NCBI RefSeq assembly: GCF_008119665.1
Contig: NZ_CP043046.1
Coordinates: 3,038,001 to 3,102,000, forward strand
Direction: 5' to 3'
Origin: Pigmentiphaga aceris
GTDB lineage: Bacteria > Pseudomonadota > Gammaproteobacteria > Burkholderiales > Burkholderiaceae_B
DNA length: 64,000 nt
A program made the translations under genes and the position numbers. Positions 1-9,694 of the stretch are shown piece after piece. Position 1 is the first letter of the stretch. Every line of letters begins with the position of its first letter. Below the pieces are notes generated by a model. That model worked only from the letters and a program-made list of their open reading frames with translations, searched no databases and was not told the origin of the DNA.

Positions 1-774
1 AACGCCCGCGACGCCATGCCCCAGGGCGGCATGCTGTGCATCAGCACGGCCAATGCACAGATCGCCGCAGACGATGTGGCACCGAAAGCGGAGCTTGAGC
101 CTGGCGACTACGTGCGCCTGACGGTGGCCGACGCCGGTGTGGGCATGACGCCAGACATCCTGGCACATGCCTTCGACCCGTTCTTCACCACCAAACCGCG
201 CGGGCAGGGCACCGGTTTGGGGCTGTCGATGATCTACGGGTTCGTCAAACAATCCGGCGGACACATCCACGTCGACACCACACCCGGTCAGGGCACCGCC
301 ATCGACGTCTACCTGCCGCGTTATATCGGCCGTGCCGCACCCGAGCGCGACCAGGAATCGACGGCCTCACCTGCGGCGGCTGGCAATGGCTACGTGGTGC
401 AGGTGGTTGAAGACGACGATGTGATTCGCGCGCTGACCGTCGAAACCTTGCAGGCTGCCGGTTATCGGGTTTTTCAGGCGCCCGATGGCATGGCCGGCCT
501 GGCGGCAGTCCGTGCGGCCGATCAGTTGGATGCGCTGGTGACCGATGTAGGCTTGCCGGGGATGAACGGCAGACAGTTGGCCGATGCGGCACGCCTGGAT
601 AGGCCTAATTTGCCGGTGTTGTTCATGACCGGCTACGCTGAAAGTGCGGTGATTACCAGCGAGACGCTTGGGCCGGCCATGGAAATGATCATCAAGCCCT
701 TCTCGATGGACTTGCTGCTGGAACGGGTGGGGGCCTTGATTGCTCAGTCGATCAAACCATCGACGGAAGCTTGA
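1..774 (+). CDS. Hybrid sensor histidine kinase/response regulator, C-terminal part
   Basis: The gene enters from the left edge already in frame, so only the last 257 residues are visible. The first residues read NARDAM, the N-box of the HATPase_c domain. They are followed by the G1 box (VADAGVGM), an F-box-like stretch (FDPFFTTKP) and the G2 box (GQGTGLGLSM). A linker of about 30 residues leads into a C-terminal receiver domain with the acidic pair (VVEDDD), the phosphoacceptor Asp in VTDVGLPGMNG, the switch Thr in LFMTGY and the Lys in IIKPF. All receiver residues are present, so it should be competent for phosphorelay. It is the same architecture as the 3' half of the kinase at 46981-49455. 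The 3' end overlaps the convergent LysR gene by 23 bp. The input domain and start lie outside the window. Confidence 0.93.
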   Translation, partial: NARDAMPQGGMLCISTANAQIAADDVAPKAELEPGDYVRLTVADAGVGMTPDILAHAFDPFFTTKPRGQGTGLGLSMIYGFVKQSGGHIHVDTTPGQGTAIDVYLPRYIGRAAPERDQESTASPAAAGNGYVVQVVEDDDVIRALTVETLQAAGYRVFQAPDGMAGLAAVRAADQLDALVTDVGLPGMNGRQLADAARLDRPNLPVLFMTGYAESAVITSETLGPAMEMIIKPFSMDLLLERVGALIAQSIKPSTEA

Positions 775-1711
775 GCGACGCCGCATCACGCTGACTGAAC
801 AACCATTGTCGAACGCTGGCAATCGATTCGCCCGCACTTGGCTTGCGCGGGCTGACGACGTAAAAATCGAGTGGGCCATGCAGGCTCACGCCGAATGGAT
901 CGACAAGTCGGCCAGCGGCCAGGTCCGACTCGACCAGAAAACGACTGGCCAATGCGAGTCCTTGCCCTGCGATGGCGGCTTCAAGCGCCAGCGAAGTCTG
1001 ATTGAAGCGGATATTGCGGGTCGAGCTGGCCGGCGACGACTTCAGCGCATGCGTGATGAAATCCGGCCACAGGCTGTGCCCGTCATGAAGCAGCGCAAAG
1101 TGTTCGATTGCCGAGGAAGCAAGGCGAGCATTGCTGCTCGTCTGCTCCCGAGGCAGTCCAGCCGCGTTTTCGGTAGCAGTGGCAACCAGCGCCGGGCTGC
1201 ATACCGCAATGACATCTTGCCTGAACAGCAGGTCTGCGCTCAGTCCAGGCCCGAACGGCGGACGGCTTTGGCGCACGGCGATGTCAATGCCATCGGACTG
1301 GAAATTTGCAATCGCCTCGCTCGCCTGGATGCGCAGATCCAGCATGGGGTAAGCCGTCATGAAAGTGGAAAGGCGCGGAATCAGCCATTTGGCCGCAAAG
1401 GTCGGTGTCACGCTGATGGTCAACTGCAATGGCACAGGTCGTAATGCAGCAGTTGCGTCCATGATCAGCGCGAAGGCTTTGCGAATCTGTTCGAGATAAT
1501 GGCGCCCCGGCTCGGTCAAGGCCAAGGCGCGCGGCAAACGTTCGAACAGCTTGATGCCAAGTTCTGCTTCCAGGCCACGCACATGCTGCGCCACGGCGCT
1601 TTGTGTCACGCCCAGTTCCATCGCGGCGAGCCGGAAGCTCAGGTGACGCCCGGCGGCGTCAAATGCGCGCAGGGCATTCAACGATGGCAATTCAGACAAA
1701 CGTGTACGCAT
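752..1711 (-). CDS. LysR-family transcriptional regulator (GcvA-like)
   Basis: 319 residues, the usual LysR length. An N-terminal winged helix-turn-helix spans about residues 10-68 (LSFRLAAMELGVTQSAVAQH is the recognition region), followed by the periplasmic-binding-protein-like effector domain from about residue 95. The opening LPSLNALRAFDAAGRHLSF is typical of the GcvA group. It is transcribed away from the SDR gene at 1807, and the 95-bp gap holds an 8-bp inverted repeat, so it probably controls that gene and itself. The effector is unknown. Its 3' end overlaps the preceding kinase gene tail to tail. Confidence 0.93.
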   Translation of the reverse strand: MRTRLSELPSLNALRAFDAAGRHLSFRLAAMELGVTQSAVAQHVRGLEAELGIKLFERLPRALALTEPGRHYLEQIRKAFALIMDATAALRPVPLQLTISVTPTFAAKWLIPRLSTFMTAYPMLDLRIQASEAIANFQSDGIDIAVRQSRPPFGPGLSADLLFRQDVIAVCSPALVATATENAAGLPREQTSSNARLASSAIEHFALLHDGHSLWPDFITHALKSSPASSTRNIRFNQTSLALEAAIAGQGLALASRFLVESDLAAGRLVDPFGVSLHGPLDFYVVSPRKPSAGESIASVRQWLFSQRDAASLKLPSMV

Positions 1712-1765
1712 GCAATCGTTTTTCTACACTCAATTGAAAGCCAAACTGCTTTTCTGATTCTCTAT

Positions 1766-1795
1766 AGTAGGTTGTTTCAGGCTATGGAACCTACT
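1766..1795. promoter_or_regulatory. Inverted repeat in the LysR/SDR divergent intergenic region
   Basis: AGTAGGTT (1766-1773) and AACCTACT (1788-1795) form perfect 8-bp arms around a 14-bp spacer, ending 11 bp before the SDR start codon and just ahead of its GGAG ribosome binding site. It could be an operator for the divergent LysR protein or a 5'UTR hairpin. The position favours a regulatory role. No footprint can be inferred from sequence alone. Confidence 0.5.
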
Positions 1796-1806
1796 GGAGC
1801 GTATCG

Positions 1807-2541
1807 ATGACTGTAGAAAAAGTAGAAATTGGCACCGCCGTAGATGAAAAGGTAGCCATCGTCACCGCTGGCGGCAGTGGCATGGGCGCTGCGGCCGCGC
1901 GCAAGCTGGCTGCCGAGGGCTTTCGGGTGGCGATTCTGTCTTCCTCGGGCAAGGGCGAGACGCTTGCCGCAGAACTGGGCGGCCTGGGTGTCACTGGCTC
2001 GAACCAGTCCAACGAGGATCTGCAACGCCTGGTAGACTTGGTGATGTCGACCTGGGGTCGCATCGACGTGCTGGTCAACAGCGCAGGCCACGGGCCGCGC
2101 GCACCCATTCTTGAACTGACCGACGACGACTGGCACCGGGGCCTGGACGTCTATTTCATGAACGTGATCCGCCCGACGCGCCTGGTGACGCCGATCATGC
2201 AGAAGCAGGGTGGGGGCGTAATCATCAATATCTCGACCTTTGCCGCGTTCGAGCCCGACCCGGTGTTTCCGACCTCGGGTGTGTTCCGCGCGGGCCTGGC
2301 GTCTTTCACGAAGCTGTTCGCGGACAAGTACGCAGCCGAGAATGTGCGTATGAACAATGTGCTGCCCGGTTTCATCGACAGCCTGCCCGAGAAGGAAGTG
2401 TTCCGCGAACGGATTCCCATGGGCCGTTATGGCAAGACCGACGAAGTGGCCGCAACGATTGCCTTCCTGGCCTCGCCGGGTGCGGGCTACATCACGGGGC
2501 AGAACATTCGGATCGATGGCGGCATTACGCGCTCGGTGTGA
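1807..2541 (+). CDS. SDR-family protein lacking the canonical YxxxK pair
   Basis: 244 residues with a Rossmann fold. The nucleotide-binding glycine motif is AGGSGMG (about residues 21-27), NSAG is at 91-94, the catalytic-type Ser143 sits in NISTF, and the C-terminal signature GQNIRIDGG is intact. Where classical short-chain dehydrogenases have YxxxK, this protein reads SGVFR (157-161), so both the Tyr and Lys positions are changed. Similar sequences known to me from other proteobacteria share PTS-VFRAGLASFTK, which suggests a family trait rather than decay. The substrate is unknown. The start ATG follows GGAG at about 8 bp. The divergent LysR gene is the likely regulator. Confidence 0.88.
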   Translation: MTVEKVEIGTAVDEKVAIVTAGGSGMGAAAARKLAAEGFRVAILSSSGKGETLAAELGGLGVTGSNQSNEDLQRLVDLVMSTWGRIDVLVNSAGHGPRAPILELTDDDWHRGLDVYFMNVIRPTRLVTPIMQKQGGGVIINISTFAAFEPDPVFPTSGVFRAGLASFTKLFADKYAAENVRMNNVLPGFIDSLPEKEVFRERIPMGRYGKTDEVAATIAFLASPGAGYITGQNIRIDGGITRSV

Positions 2542-2569
2542 GGTGGCGGTGCTGGCCGGGTGGTTTGAA

Positions 2570-2606
2570 CAAGTGGTTTGGACAAGTGCGGTAGTCCAGC
2601 CACTTG
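2570..2606. terminator. Hairpin downstream of the SDR gene
   Basis: CAAGTGG (2570-2576) pairs with CCACTTG (2600-2606), and the stem continues inward with TGGAC/GTCCA after a small bulge. It lies 28 bp after the SDR stop, in the gap before the convergent monooxygenase gene. There is no run of T on either strand, so intrinsic termination is uncertain. Confidence 0.35.
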
Positions 2607-2723
2607 AACACTGCTTTGGGTCAACATGGAAGGGGCGAGCAATGCCCCTGCAACGTTGACCCCGCGCTGCATGCGTCGTCGCCGTCTTCCGACCGGTGGC
2701 GCAGGCAAACGCGTATCCAGTCA

Positions 2724-3023
2724 TCAGAACGCGGTCAATACCACCTGTTCGTGGTTGACCTTCGGTGCTTCGGCGAAGTGCGGGCTAACCAGTTGACGCC
2801 ACTGCGTGAAGTTGTCGGATTCGCGGAAATCGACCATGTGGTTTTCGATGGTTTCCCAGCCCACCACCAGCGTGTAGGACAGCGGAGCCTCGACCGACTT
2901 CAGCAGCTTGAAGCTCAGGCAGCCTTTCGAGCTTTTGAAGAAAGGCGCGGCTTGCGCGGCAGCGGCTTCGAATGCAGCTTCGGAACCGGCTTTGATGGTG
3001 AGATGGGCGTACTCGTAAACCAT
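2724..3023 (-). CDS. Antibiotic biosynthesis monooxygenase (ABM) domain protein
   Basis: 99 residues when started at the ATG giving MVYEYAHLTIKAG, the natural beginning of an ABM ferredoxin-like dimeric alpha/beta barrel. An upstream frame adds 13 residues that do not fit the family. Features are the early beta strand (YEYAHLTIKAG), the central FKLLKSVEAPLSYTLVVGWE segment and a late HFAEAP stretch. Such proteins are small cofactor-independent oxygenases or quinone-binding enzymes. The substrate cannot be read from sequence. It converges with the SDR gene. Confidence 0.82.
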   Translation of the reverse strand: MVYEYAHLTIKAGSEAAFEAAAAQAAPFFKSSKGCLSFKLLKSVEAPLSYTLVVGWETIENHMVDFRESDNFTQWRQLVSPHFAEAPKVNHEQVVLTAF

Positions 3024-3139
3024 GATGGGTGTCTGTCCTGTGAAAATGGGACCGCAGCGCAATGCGCCGTCAGGGGGGTCTACGATAACGCAGCAAAGCC
3101 GATGCTAAGCTCGACCCATCCTGGTTTCATGGGGCAGGT

Positions 3140-4141
3140 ATGTTCATGCACTCCCATCCCGGTGCGATCCGCACCACCGAATCTGGCACAGACTCGGGCA
3201 CAGACAAGCTGGTGACAGACAAACATGGCGTGATTGACCACACCACTGCGCTGACTGCGGCTCGTCCCGACGCCGCACACCACACCGACCCTTTCGCCGA
3301 CCAGACGCCACCTGCGCCATCGCCCATGATCGCGCTGGATCGTCTGCGCGACTTGCTGGCCGGTTCACGTCGCTGCTTCGTATTGACGGGTGCCGGGTGC
3401 AGCACCGCGTCCGGCATTCCTGACTATCGTGATCTGGACGGTGCCTGGAAGCGTCCGCCGCCCATGCAATACCGGCTGTTCATGGATCAGCCGCTGTCAC
3501 GCGCGCGTTATTGGGCGCGCAGCATGATCGGCTGGCGGCGTTTCGGGTCTGCCAAGCCCAATGCCGCGCACGAAGCCTTGGCGCGTTTCGAGGCAGGCGG
3601 TGCCATGTCGCTGCTGCTGACGCAGAACGTGGACGGCCTGCACGAACAAGCCGGCAATCGTGAAGTGGTGGACCTGCACGGTCGATTGGACCGCGTGCGT
3701 TGCATGCAGTGCGAAGCGCGTAGCCCCCGTGCTGAGTTCCAACAACGATTGGAACGCGCCAATCCTGACTGGGTGGCCCTGGATGCAGCTGTGGCGCCAG
3801 ATGGCGACGCCGATCTGGGCGATTTCGATTTTGGGCAGTTTGTGGTGCCGCCCTGTACCGTTTGCGGCGGCATTCTGAAGCCTGATGTGGTGTTTTTTGG
3901 CGAGAACGTGCCGCGCGACCGGGTGGATCACGCCATGCAGCGCCTGGCCGGGTCTGACCTGATGCTGGTGGTGGGGTCGTCGTTGATGGTGTATTCCGGC
4001 TATCGCTTTGCGACTGCGGCGGCGGCCAGCGGCATCCCGATCGTGTCCATCAACATCGGTGTGACACGCGCCGATTCCTTGCTGGCCTTCAAGGTCGAGG
4101 CCCCTTGCGGCGAGGCCTTGTCCTTGCTGTGGCCGGGGTGA
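3140..4141 (+). CDS. NAD-dependent protein deacylase (sirtuin, class II-like)
   Basis: The catalytic core begins at MIALDRLRDLL (ATG at 3326), about 270 residues as is usual for bacterial sirtuins. The open frame starts earlier and would add a 62-residue, low-complexity Thr/Asp/His-rich leader, so the start is ambiguous. Motifs in order are the NAD-binding GAGCSTASGIPDYR, QNVDGLHEQAG, the catalytic His in DLHGRL, and zinc ligands in CMQC and CTVCGG. They continue with PDVVFFGENVP, GSSLMVYSGY and INIG. The GCSTxSGIPDYR form resembles class II (SIRT4-type) sirtuins. The expected role is removal of acyl groups from lysines with NAD consumption in the cytoplasm. It ends 93 bp before tadA on the same strand. 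Confidence 0.93.
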   Translation: MFMHSHPGAIRTTESGTDSGTDKLVTDKHGVIDHTTALTAARPDAAHHTDPFADQTPPAPSPMIALDRLRDLLAGSRRCFVLTGAGCSTASGIPDYRDLDGAWKRPPPMQYRLFMDQPLSRARYWARSMIGWRRFGSAKPNAAHEALARFEAGGAMSLLLTQNVDGLHEQAGNREVVDLHGRLDRVRCMQCEARSPRAEFQQRLERANPDWVALDAAVAPDGDADLGDFDFGQFVVPPCTVCGGILKPDVVFFGENVPRDRVDHAMQRLAGSDLMLVVGSSLMVYSGYRFATAAAASGIPIVSINIGVTRADSLLAFKVEAPCGEALSLLWPG

Positions 4142-4978
<837 letters not shown>

Positions 4979-5121
4979 ATTCGGGGCAATCCCAGGTCAA
5001 CGCCAAGGCAAATTCAGGTCAATGATTTGTCATTGCTGGCCTTGCGTGCGGGTTCGCGGCGTATCCTCGGGTAATAATAGCGGTCGTCCCTTACTTGCGC
5101 TGCCGCGCCCCGCGACCTCCC

Positions 5122-6216
5122 ATGGCCAAAAAGAAAGCCCCGTCCGCCGCTGACGTCACGCCTGCCCACGATCACCAGCACGACCATTCGCATGATCACG
5201 CGCACGACCATGGGCACGCGCACCAGCACGACCATGTGCATGGCGACGCCTGCGGCTGTGGTTCGAATGGCGACTTCGAGCTGGCGCACGATGGGGCCTA
5301 CGATGGCTCGCCGCTGCCGCGCAAGAAGATGGGCATCTACATGGTGTCGCCGTCGGGCGCAGTCGACCCGGAAGCCATTGCCAAGGCGCGTGTCACCTTG
5401 GCAGAACAAGGCTTCAAGGTCTCGGTAGACCGCGCTGCCTTGCTGCGCAACCAGCGTTTTGCCGGCACCGACGCGCAGCGTCTTGCTGGCCTGCATCGCG
5501 CCGCTACCCAGAAACACGAGATCGTGATGGCCACGCGCGGCGGCTACGGCCTGTCGCGACTACTGCCGCAGATCGATTGGAAGCTGCTGGCCGACAGCGG
5601 CAAGAAATTCGTCGGGTATAGCGATTTCACCGCGCTGCAACTGGGTTTGCTGGCCAAGACCGGAGCTGTCAGTTACGCCGGCCCGTGTGCGGCTGGGGAT
5701 TTCGGTGGCAAAAAAATCGACGACCTGACTTCGGAAATCTTCGCTGAAGTCATGCACGGCGAACTGGAACTGCTCAGCTTCGATACCCAAGACGCGGACC
5801 CCGTCGATTGCCGCGGCATTCTGTGGGGCGGCAATCTGGCCATGGTTACCGCGCTGCTTGGCACGCCGTACATGCCCAAGATCAAGGGCGGCATCCTGTT
5901 CCTGGAAGACGTCAACGAACATCCCTACAGCATCGAGCGCATGTTTGCGCAACTGCTGCAGGCAGGCGTGCTGGCTAAACAGAAGGCCATCGTGCTGGGC
6001 AGCTTCACGGAATACCGCCTGACGGCGAACGATGCCGGCTACGACCTGAAGGAAGCCATTGCATGGCTGCGTCGTGAAAGCGGTGTGCCGGTCATCACCG
6101 GTTTGCCCTTCGGTCACACCCCGTTCAAGGTGACCTTGCCGGTTGGTGCCAAGGTTGGACTGGCCACGGAAGATGGCGTCGCCCACCTGGTCATTGATGA
6201 GCACCATCACCACTAA
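5122..6216 (+). CDS. ldcA: Muramoyltetrapeptide (LD-) carboxypeptidase with His-rich tail
   Basis: Peptidase family S66, which removes the terminal D-Ala from murein tetrapeptides during cell-wall recycling in the cytoplasm. The start is the ATG giving MAKKKAPSAADVT, 364 residues. Core motifs are MVSPSGAVDP, ATRGGYGLSRLLP, the nucleophile Ser167 in VGYSDFTALQ, the Glu in FLEDVNEHPYSIERM and the His in GLPFGHTPFKVTLPVG. Residues about 15-45 are a striking alternating His stretch (13 His in 25 residues) followed by CGCG, and the protein ends in four His. This resembles the metal-binding tails of UreE, CobW and Zn/Ni proteins and is not part of the enzyme fold. No signal peptide is seen. Confidence 0.93.
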   Translation: MAKKKAPSAADVTPAHDHQHDHSHDHAHDHGHAHQHDHVHGDACGCGSNGDFELAHDGAYDGSPLPRKKMGIYMVSPSGAVDPEAIAKARVTLAEQGFKVSVDRAALLRNQRFAGTDAQRLAGLHRAATQKHEIVMATRGGYGLSRLLPQIDWKLLADSGKKFVGYSDFTALQLGLLAKTGAVSYAGPCAAGDFGGKKIDDLTSEIFAEVMHGELELLSFDTQDADPVDCRGILWGGNLAMVTALLGTPYMPKIKGGILFLEDVNEHPYSIERMFAQLLQAGVLAKQKAIVLGSFTEYRLTANDAGYDLKEAIAWLRRESGVPVITGLPFGHTPFKVTLPVGAKVGLATEDGVAHLVIDEHHHH

Positions 6217-6349
6217 GCCCTGCTGCACGGCCAGTTTCAGCCAGTGATTGGCAGGGGCAGTGCACGCCTTCGCGCGGGATTTACGCCCGATGGCCATGCC
6301 CCCTGATACAATCACTGGTTGCTTTCGAACTTTCTAAGTTGCCCTCGCT

Positions 6350-7954
6350 GTGATCTCAACCGCAAACCTCACCATTCAGTTCGGCCCCAAGCCCTTGTTC
6401 GAGAATGTCTCGGTCAAGTTCGGGGACGGCAATCGCTACGGGCTGATCGGCGCCAACGGTAGCGGAAAATCGACCCTGATGAAAATCATCGGCGGCGATC
6501 TGGAATCCACCGCGGGCAATGTCTCGCTCGAACCCAATACCCGCCTGGGCAAGCTGCGCCAGGACCAGTTTGCATTCGAAGACGTGCGGGTGCTGGACGT
6601 CGTGCTGATGGGCCACACGGAAATGTGGCAGGCCATGACGGACCGTGATGCGATCTACGCCAACCCGGACGCAAGCGACGAAGATTACATGCGCGCCGCG
6701 GAACTGGAAGCCAAGTTCTCGGAATACGACGGCTACACCGCCGAAGCCCGCGCAGGTGAGCTGCTGCTGGGCCTGGAATTCCCGGTTGACCAGCATCAGC
6801 TGCCCATGCGCGAAATTGCGCCGGGCTGGAAGCTGCGTGTGCTGCTGGCGCAGGCGCTGTTCTCGAACCCCGACGTGCTGCTGCTCGATGAGCCGACCAA
6901 CAACCTGGACATCAACACCATTCGTTGGGTCGAGGACGTGTTGAACCGCTATCAGTCGACCATGATCATCATCAGTCACGATCGACATTTCCTGAACCAG
7001 GTCTGCACCCACATGGCCGACCTGGACTACGGCGAAGTCCGCATTTACCCGGGCAACTACGACGAATACATGCTGGCATCGACCCAGGCGCGCGAGCGTC
7101 AGTCGAATTCCAACGCCAAGGCCAAGGAACGCATTGTCGAGCTGCAGGACTTCGTGCGCCGCTTCTCGGCCAACAAGTCCAAGGCCCGCCAGGCTACCTC
7201 GCGTCTGAAGCAGATCGACAAGATCAAGGCCGAAGCCGTGGTGGTCAAGCCGTCTTCGCGCGTGAATCCGTATATCCGCTTCGAAGTCAAAAAGGTCATG
7301 CACCGCCAGGCCGTCGAGCTGCAATCGATTGCCAAGTCCTACGACGGCGTGCCGGTCATCAAGCCGTTCTCGGCCATGGTGGAAGCGGGCGAAAAGATCG
7401 CCATCATCGGTGCCAACGGTGTGGGTAAGACCACGCTGCTGCGCATGCTGGCCGGTGATCTGGCCCCGGATCGCGGCGAGCTGAAGTGGTCTGACAACGC
7501 CAACCTGGGCTACATGGCGCAGGACGTGTCAGACCAGTTCAAGAAGGTCGAAATCGTTTTCGACTGGATGAGCAACTGGCGTCAAGAGGGCGACGACGAC
7601 CAGTCGATGCGCTCGGTGCTGGGTCGTCTGCTGTTCTCGGCCGACGATCTGCCGAAGGAAGTGCAGGTGCTGTCCGGCGGCGAGAAGAACCGCATGATGT
7701 TCGGCAAGCTGATGCTGGGTCGTCACAACGTGCTGCTGATGGACGAGCCGACCAATCACCTGGACATGGAATCGATCGAGTCGCTGCAATTCGCGCTGGA
7801 AAAATTCGAAGGCACGCTGTTCTTCGTGTCCCATGACCGTGAATTCGTGTCGGGTTTGGCCAGCCGCATCATCGAAATCCTGCCCTCGGGCGAGATTGTC
7901 GATTACAAGGGCACCTACGACGAATACCTGGAATCGCGCGGTATCGAGAACTGA
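6350..7954 (+). CDS. ybiT: ABC-F family ATPase, YbiT type
   Basis: 534 residues, with a GTG start after the 5' leader. There are two nucleotide-binding domains without membrane segments, as in ribosome-associated ABC-F translation factors. NBD1 has Walker [10 protein letters not shown] and Walker [12 protein letters not shown], but its signature region reads [13 protein letters not shown] instead of LSGGQ, which is a hallmark of the YbiT subgroup. NBD2 has GANGVGKTT, the signature [12 protein letters not shown] and [11 protein letters not shown]. The interdomain P-site-tRNA interaction linker (about residues 240-320) is charged and helical. It probably acts at the ribosomal E site to relieve stalling. 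It is likely a single-gene unit. Confidence 0.95.
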   Translation: MISTANLTIQFGPKPLFENVSVKFGDGNRYGLIGANGSGKSTLMKIIGGDLESTAGNVSLEPNTRLGKLRQDQFAFEDVRVLDVVLMGHTEMWQAMTDRDAIYANPDASDEDYMRAAELEAKFSEYDGYTAEARAGELLLGLEFPVDQHQLPMREIAPGWKLRVLLAQALFSNPDVLLLDEPTNNLDINTIRWVEDVLNRYQSTMIIISHDRHFLNQVCTHMADLDYGEVRIYPGNYDEYMLASTQARERQSNSNAKAKERIVELQDFVRRFSANKSKARQATSRLKQIDKIKAEAVVVKPSSRVNPYIRFEVKKVMHRQAVELQSIAKSYDGVPVIKPFSAMVEAGEKIAIIGANGVGKTTLLRMLAGDLAPDRGELKWSDNANLGYMAQDVSDQFKKVEIVFDWMSNWRQEGDDDQSMRSVLGRLLFSADDLPKEVQVLSGGEKNRMMFGKLMLGRHNVLLMDEPTNHLDMESIESLQFALEKFEGTLFFVSHDREFVSGLASRIIEILPSGEIVDYKGTYDEYLESRGIEN

Positions 7955-8124
7955 TACGCGCACAGCAGCCAGTCGCTGCGCCAGTGCCACGCGGCTCGTG
8001 TCCGGTCTGACAAGACTGGCACGAGCCGCAGTCGTTTGTGGCTGGCAAGACGGGCAGCGATCAGATTTGGAACAGGGAGGCTGGGCTGTCTGTCTGCACC
8101 AGACCTGATTGCATTAGATTTGAT

Positions 8125-8190
8125 GCATCAGACTTAACCGCATCAGACTTAACCGCATCAGACTTAACCGCATCAGACTTAACGCATCAG
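8125..8190. repeat. 15-bp direct tandem repeat, four units plus a partial
   Basis: The unit GCATCAGACTTAACC repeats at 8125-8139, 8140-8154, 8155-8169 and 8170-8183 (the last lacks one C), followed by a truncated GCATCAG at 8184-8190. The partial copy overlaps the stop codon of the GlxA-type regulator gene, so the array forms that gene's 3'UTR. Perfect identity between copies suggests recent slippage expansion. Confidence 0.92.
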
Positions 8191-9158
8191 GCATGACCCT
8201 CGGCCATGAACCGCGTGCGGTATTCCGATGGGCTGATTCCCACGCGTTGGCGGAAGTGGTGGCGCAGCCCGTAGGCGTTGCCCAGGCCTACGGTGTTTGC
8301 AATGTCATCGAGGCTGCCGCTGCGTTCCCGAAGCAGCGTTTTTGCGGCTTCCAGACGTTCCAACGTCAACCATTCGCCAGGTGGCATGCCGGTGGCTTCG
8401 ACAAAGCGGCGCACAAAGGTGCGGTTGCTCATCCGGCATGCCTGCGCCATGCGGGCAATCGTCCAGCGGCCGGACAGCTCGGTGCGTATCTGGTCCAGCA
8501 GGGGCGCGATTTCGGTTCGTTCCCGCACGCGGACAGGCCGTTCAAGAAATTGCGCCTGCCCGCCGCTTCGATGTGCTGGCATGACCAAGCGGCGCGCGAC
8601 GGAATTGGCGGCAGTGGCACCGAAGTCCTGCCGGACGATCTCGATCAGCAGGTCGATGCCCGCCGCGCTGCCGGCGGACGTAAAGATGTTGCCATGAATG
8701 CGGTAAAGCGCCGCGTCGTCGACGGTAATGGCAGGGAAGCGGCGGCGCATCGTGTCGGCATAACGCCAGTGCGTAACGGCCACGCCGCCGTCCAACAGCC
8801 CGGTTGCTGCCAACACGAATGCACCCGAGCAGATCGATGCCAGACGCGCGCCTCGGGCGTGGGCAGCACGCAATCGCGTGCAAAGCGCATCAGAAACGGG
8901 GGCATCGGCACTTGACCACCCCGGCACGACGATCAGATCGGCCTCATCGATCAATGCGGCGCTGTCGCTGGCTTGAACCACAATGCCGCCGTGTGCGCGC
9001 AGCGGACCATCATCCACCGCGCAACTGGCGAAGCGATACCAGCCGTCGCCCATTTCCGGTCGCGACAAGCCGAAGATTTCCGTGACGATGCCAAACTCGA
9101 ACGTGCAGAGTTGGTCATACAACAGCGCGACTACAAGCGGACCGGACGCTTTTGGCAT
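8187..9158 (-). CDS. GlxA-family regulator (DJ-1/PfpI-like domain plus AraC HTH)
   Basis: 323 residues from the ATG giving MPKASGPLVVALL. A longer frame needs a TTG start and lacks support. The N-terminal DJ-1/PfpI-like domain (about 8-180) contains the Cys elbow SICSGAFVLAATGLLDG. The C-terminal AraC/XylS domain (about 215-315) has both helix-turn-helix motifs (WTIARMAQACRMSNRTFVRR and LDDIANTVGLGNAYGLRHHF). Regulators of this type often control genes for amino-acid or quaternary-amine metabolism. It diverges from the rhodanese gene with only 83 bp between, so that gene is the natural target. A 15-bp repeat array touches its stop codon. Confidence 0.93.
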   Translation of the reverse strand: MPKASGPLVVALLYDQLCTFEFGIVTEIFGLSRPEMGDGWYRFASCAVDDGPLRAHGGIVVQASDSAALIDEADLIVVPGWSSADAPVSDALCTRLRAAHARGARLASICSGAFVLAATGLLDGGVAVTHWRYADTMRRRFPAITVDDAALYRIHGNIFTSAGSAAGIDLLIEIVRQDFGATAANSVARRLVMPAHRSGGQAQFLERPVRVRERTEIAPLLDQIRTELSGRWTIARMAQACRMSNRTFVRRFVEATGMPPGEWLTLERLEAAKTLLRERSGSLDDIANTVGLGNAYGLRHHFRQRVGISPSEYRTRFMAEGHA

Positions 9159-9241
9159 GATCTCTACGATAATTGTCAATCGCGCCAATTGTAGGGCGTG
9201 CGAGCCTGGCTGAAAATCTCATCTCACCAAGGAGATAGACG

Positions 9242-9694
9242 ATGAACAGCGCCGTGAATACCGAAGGCACCTCGAACTTTCCCATTGCCAGAACAGCCGT
9301 CACCGCCGTTGCTCCCGCTTCCAGTGAAGCCGCCCGGCAGCATTTCGCCGCCGAATTCACGTTCGAGACCGATTGCTGGGACGTGCACGACGCCTTGCAA
9401 GATAAGGCGGATTTTGTCTTGCTTGATGTGCGCAGCCCGGCGCTGTATGCCCAGGGTCACGTTCCGGGCGCCATCAGCCTGCCGCGTGGAAAAATCATTG
9501 CGTCAAAACTCGCGGCGTGGCCGCAGGACACTGTCTTCGTGACCTATTGCGCCGGCCCGCACTGCAATGGCGCTGCGCGTGGTGCCTTGCGGCTGGCCGA
9601 GTTGGGACGTCCGGTAAAGATCATGGCCGGTGGCATCACCGGTTGGCTGGACGAGGGCTTCGCGCTTGCCGTTGGTGATTCCTCCGCAGCTTGA
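9242..9694 (+). CDS. Rhodanese-like domain protein
   Basis: 150 residues, single rhodanese domain from about residue 40. It has the CH2A-type motif LLDVRSPALYAQGHVPGA and the active-site Cys103 in TYCAGPHCNGA, so it should carry a persulfide. The loop contains a second Cys (108). GGITGWLDEGF is the usual C-terminal signature. No signal peptide is evident; the first 35 residues are Ala/Thr/Ser-rich and may be disordered. A strong AAGGAG ribosome binding site lies 8 bp before the ATG. It is divergent from the GlxA-type regulator, which suggests joint control. Confidence 0.9.
   Translation: MNSAVNTEGTSNFPIARTAVTAVAPASSEAARQHFAAEFTFETDCWDVHDALQDKADFVLLDVRSPALYAQGHVPGAISLPRGKIIASKLAAWPQDTVFVTYCAGPHCNGAARGALRLAELGRPVKIMAGGITGWLDEGFALAVGDSSAA

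Noticed and set aside
5020..5035. Small hairpin CAATGA/TCATTG between tadA and ldcA as a terminator
   Set aside because: The stem is only 6 bp and AT-rich, with no T run, so it is too weak to call.
6356..7324. Long minus-strand open frame inside ybiT
   Set aside because: It mirrors the codon structure of a highly conserved ABC-F gene in high-GC DNA and has no recognisable domain. The same reasoning removes similar antisense frames at 1777-2724 and 46975-48342.
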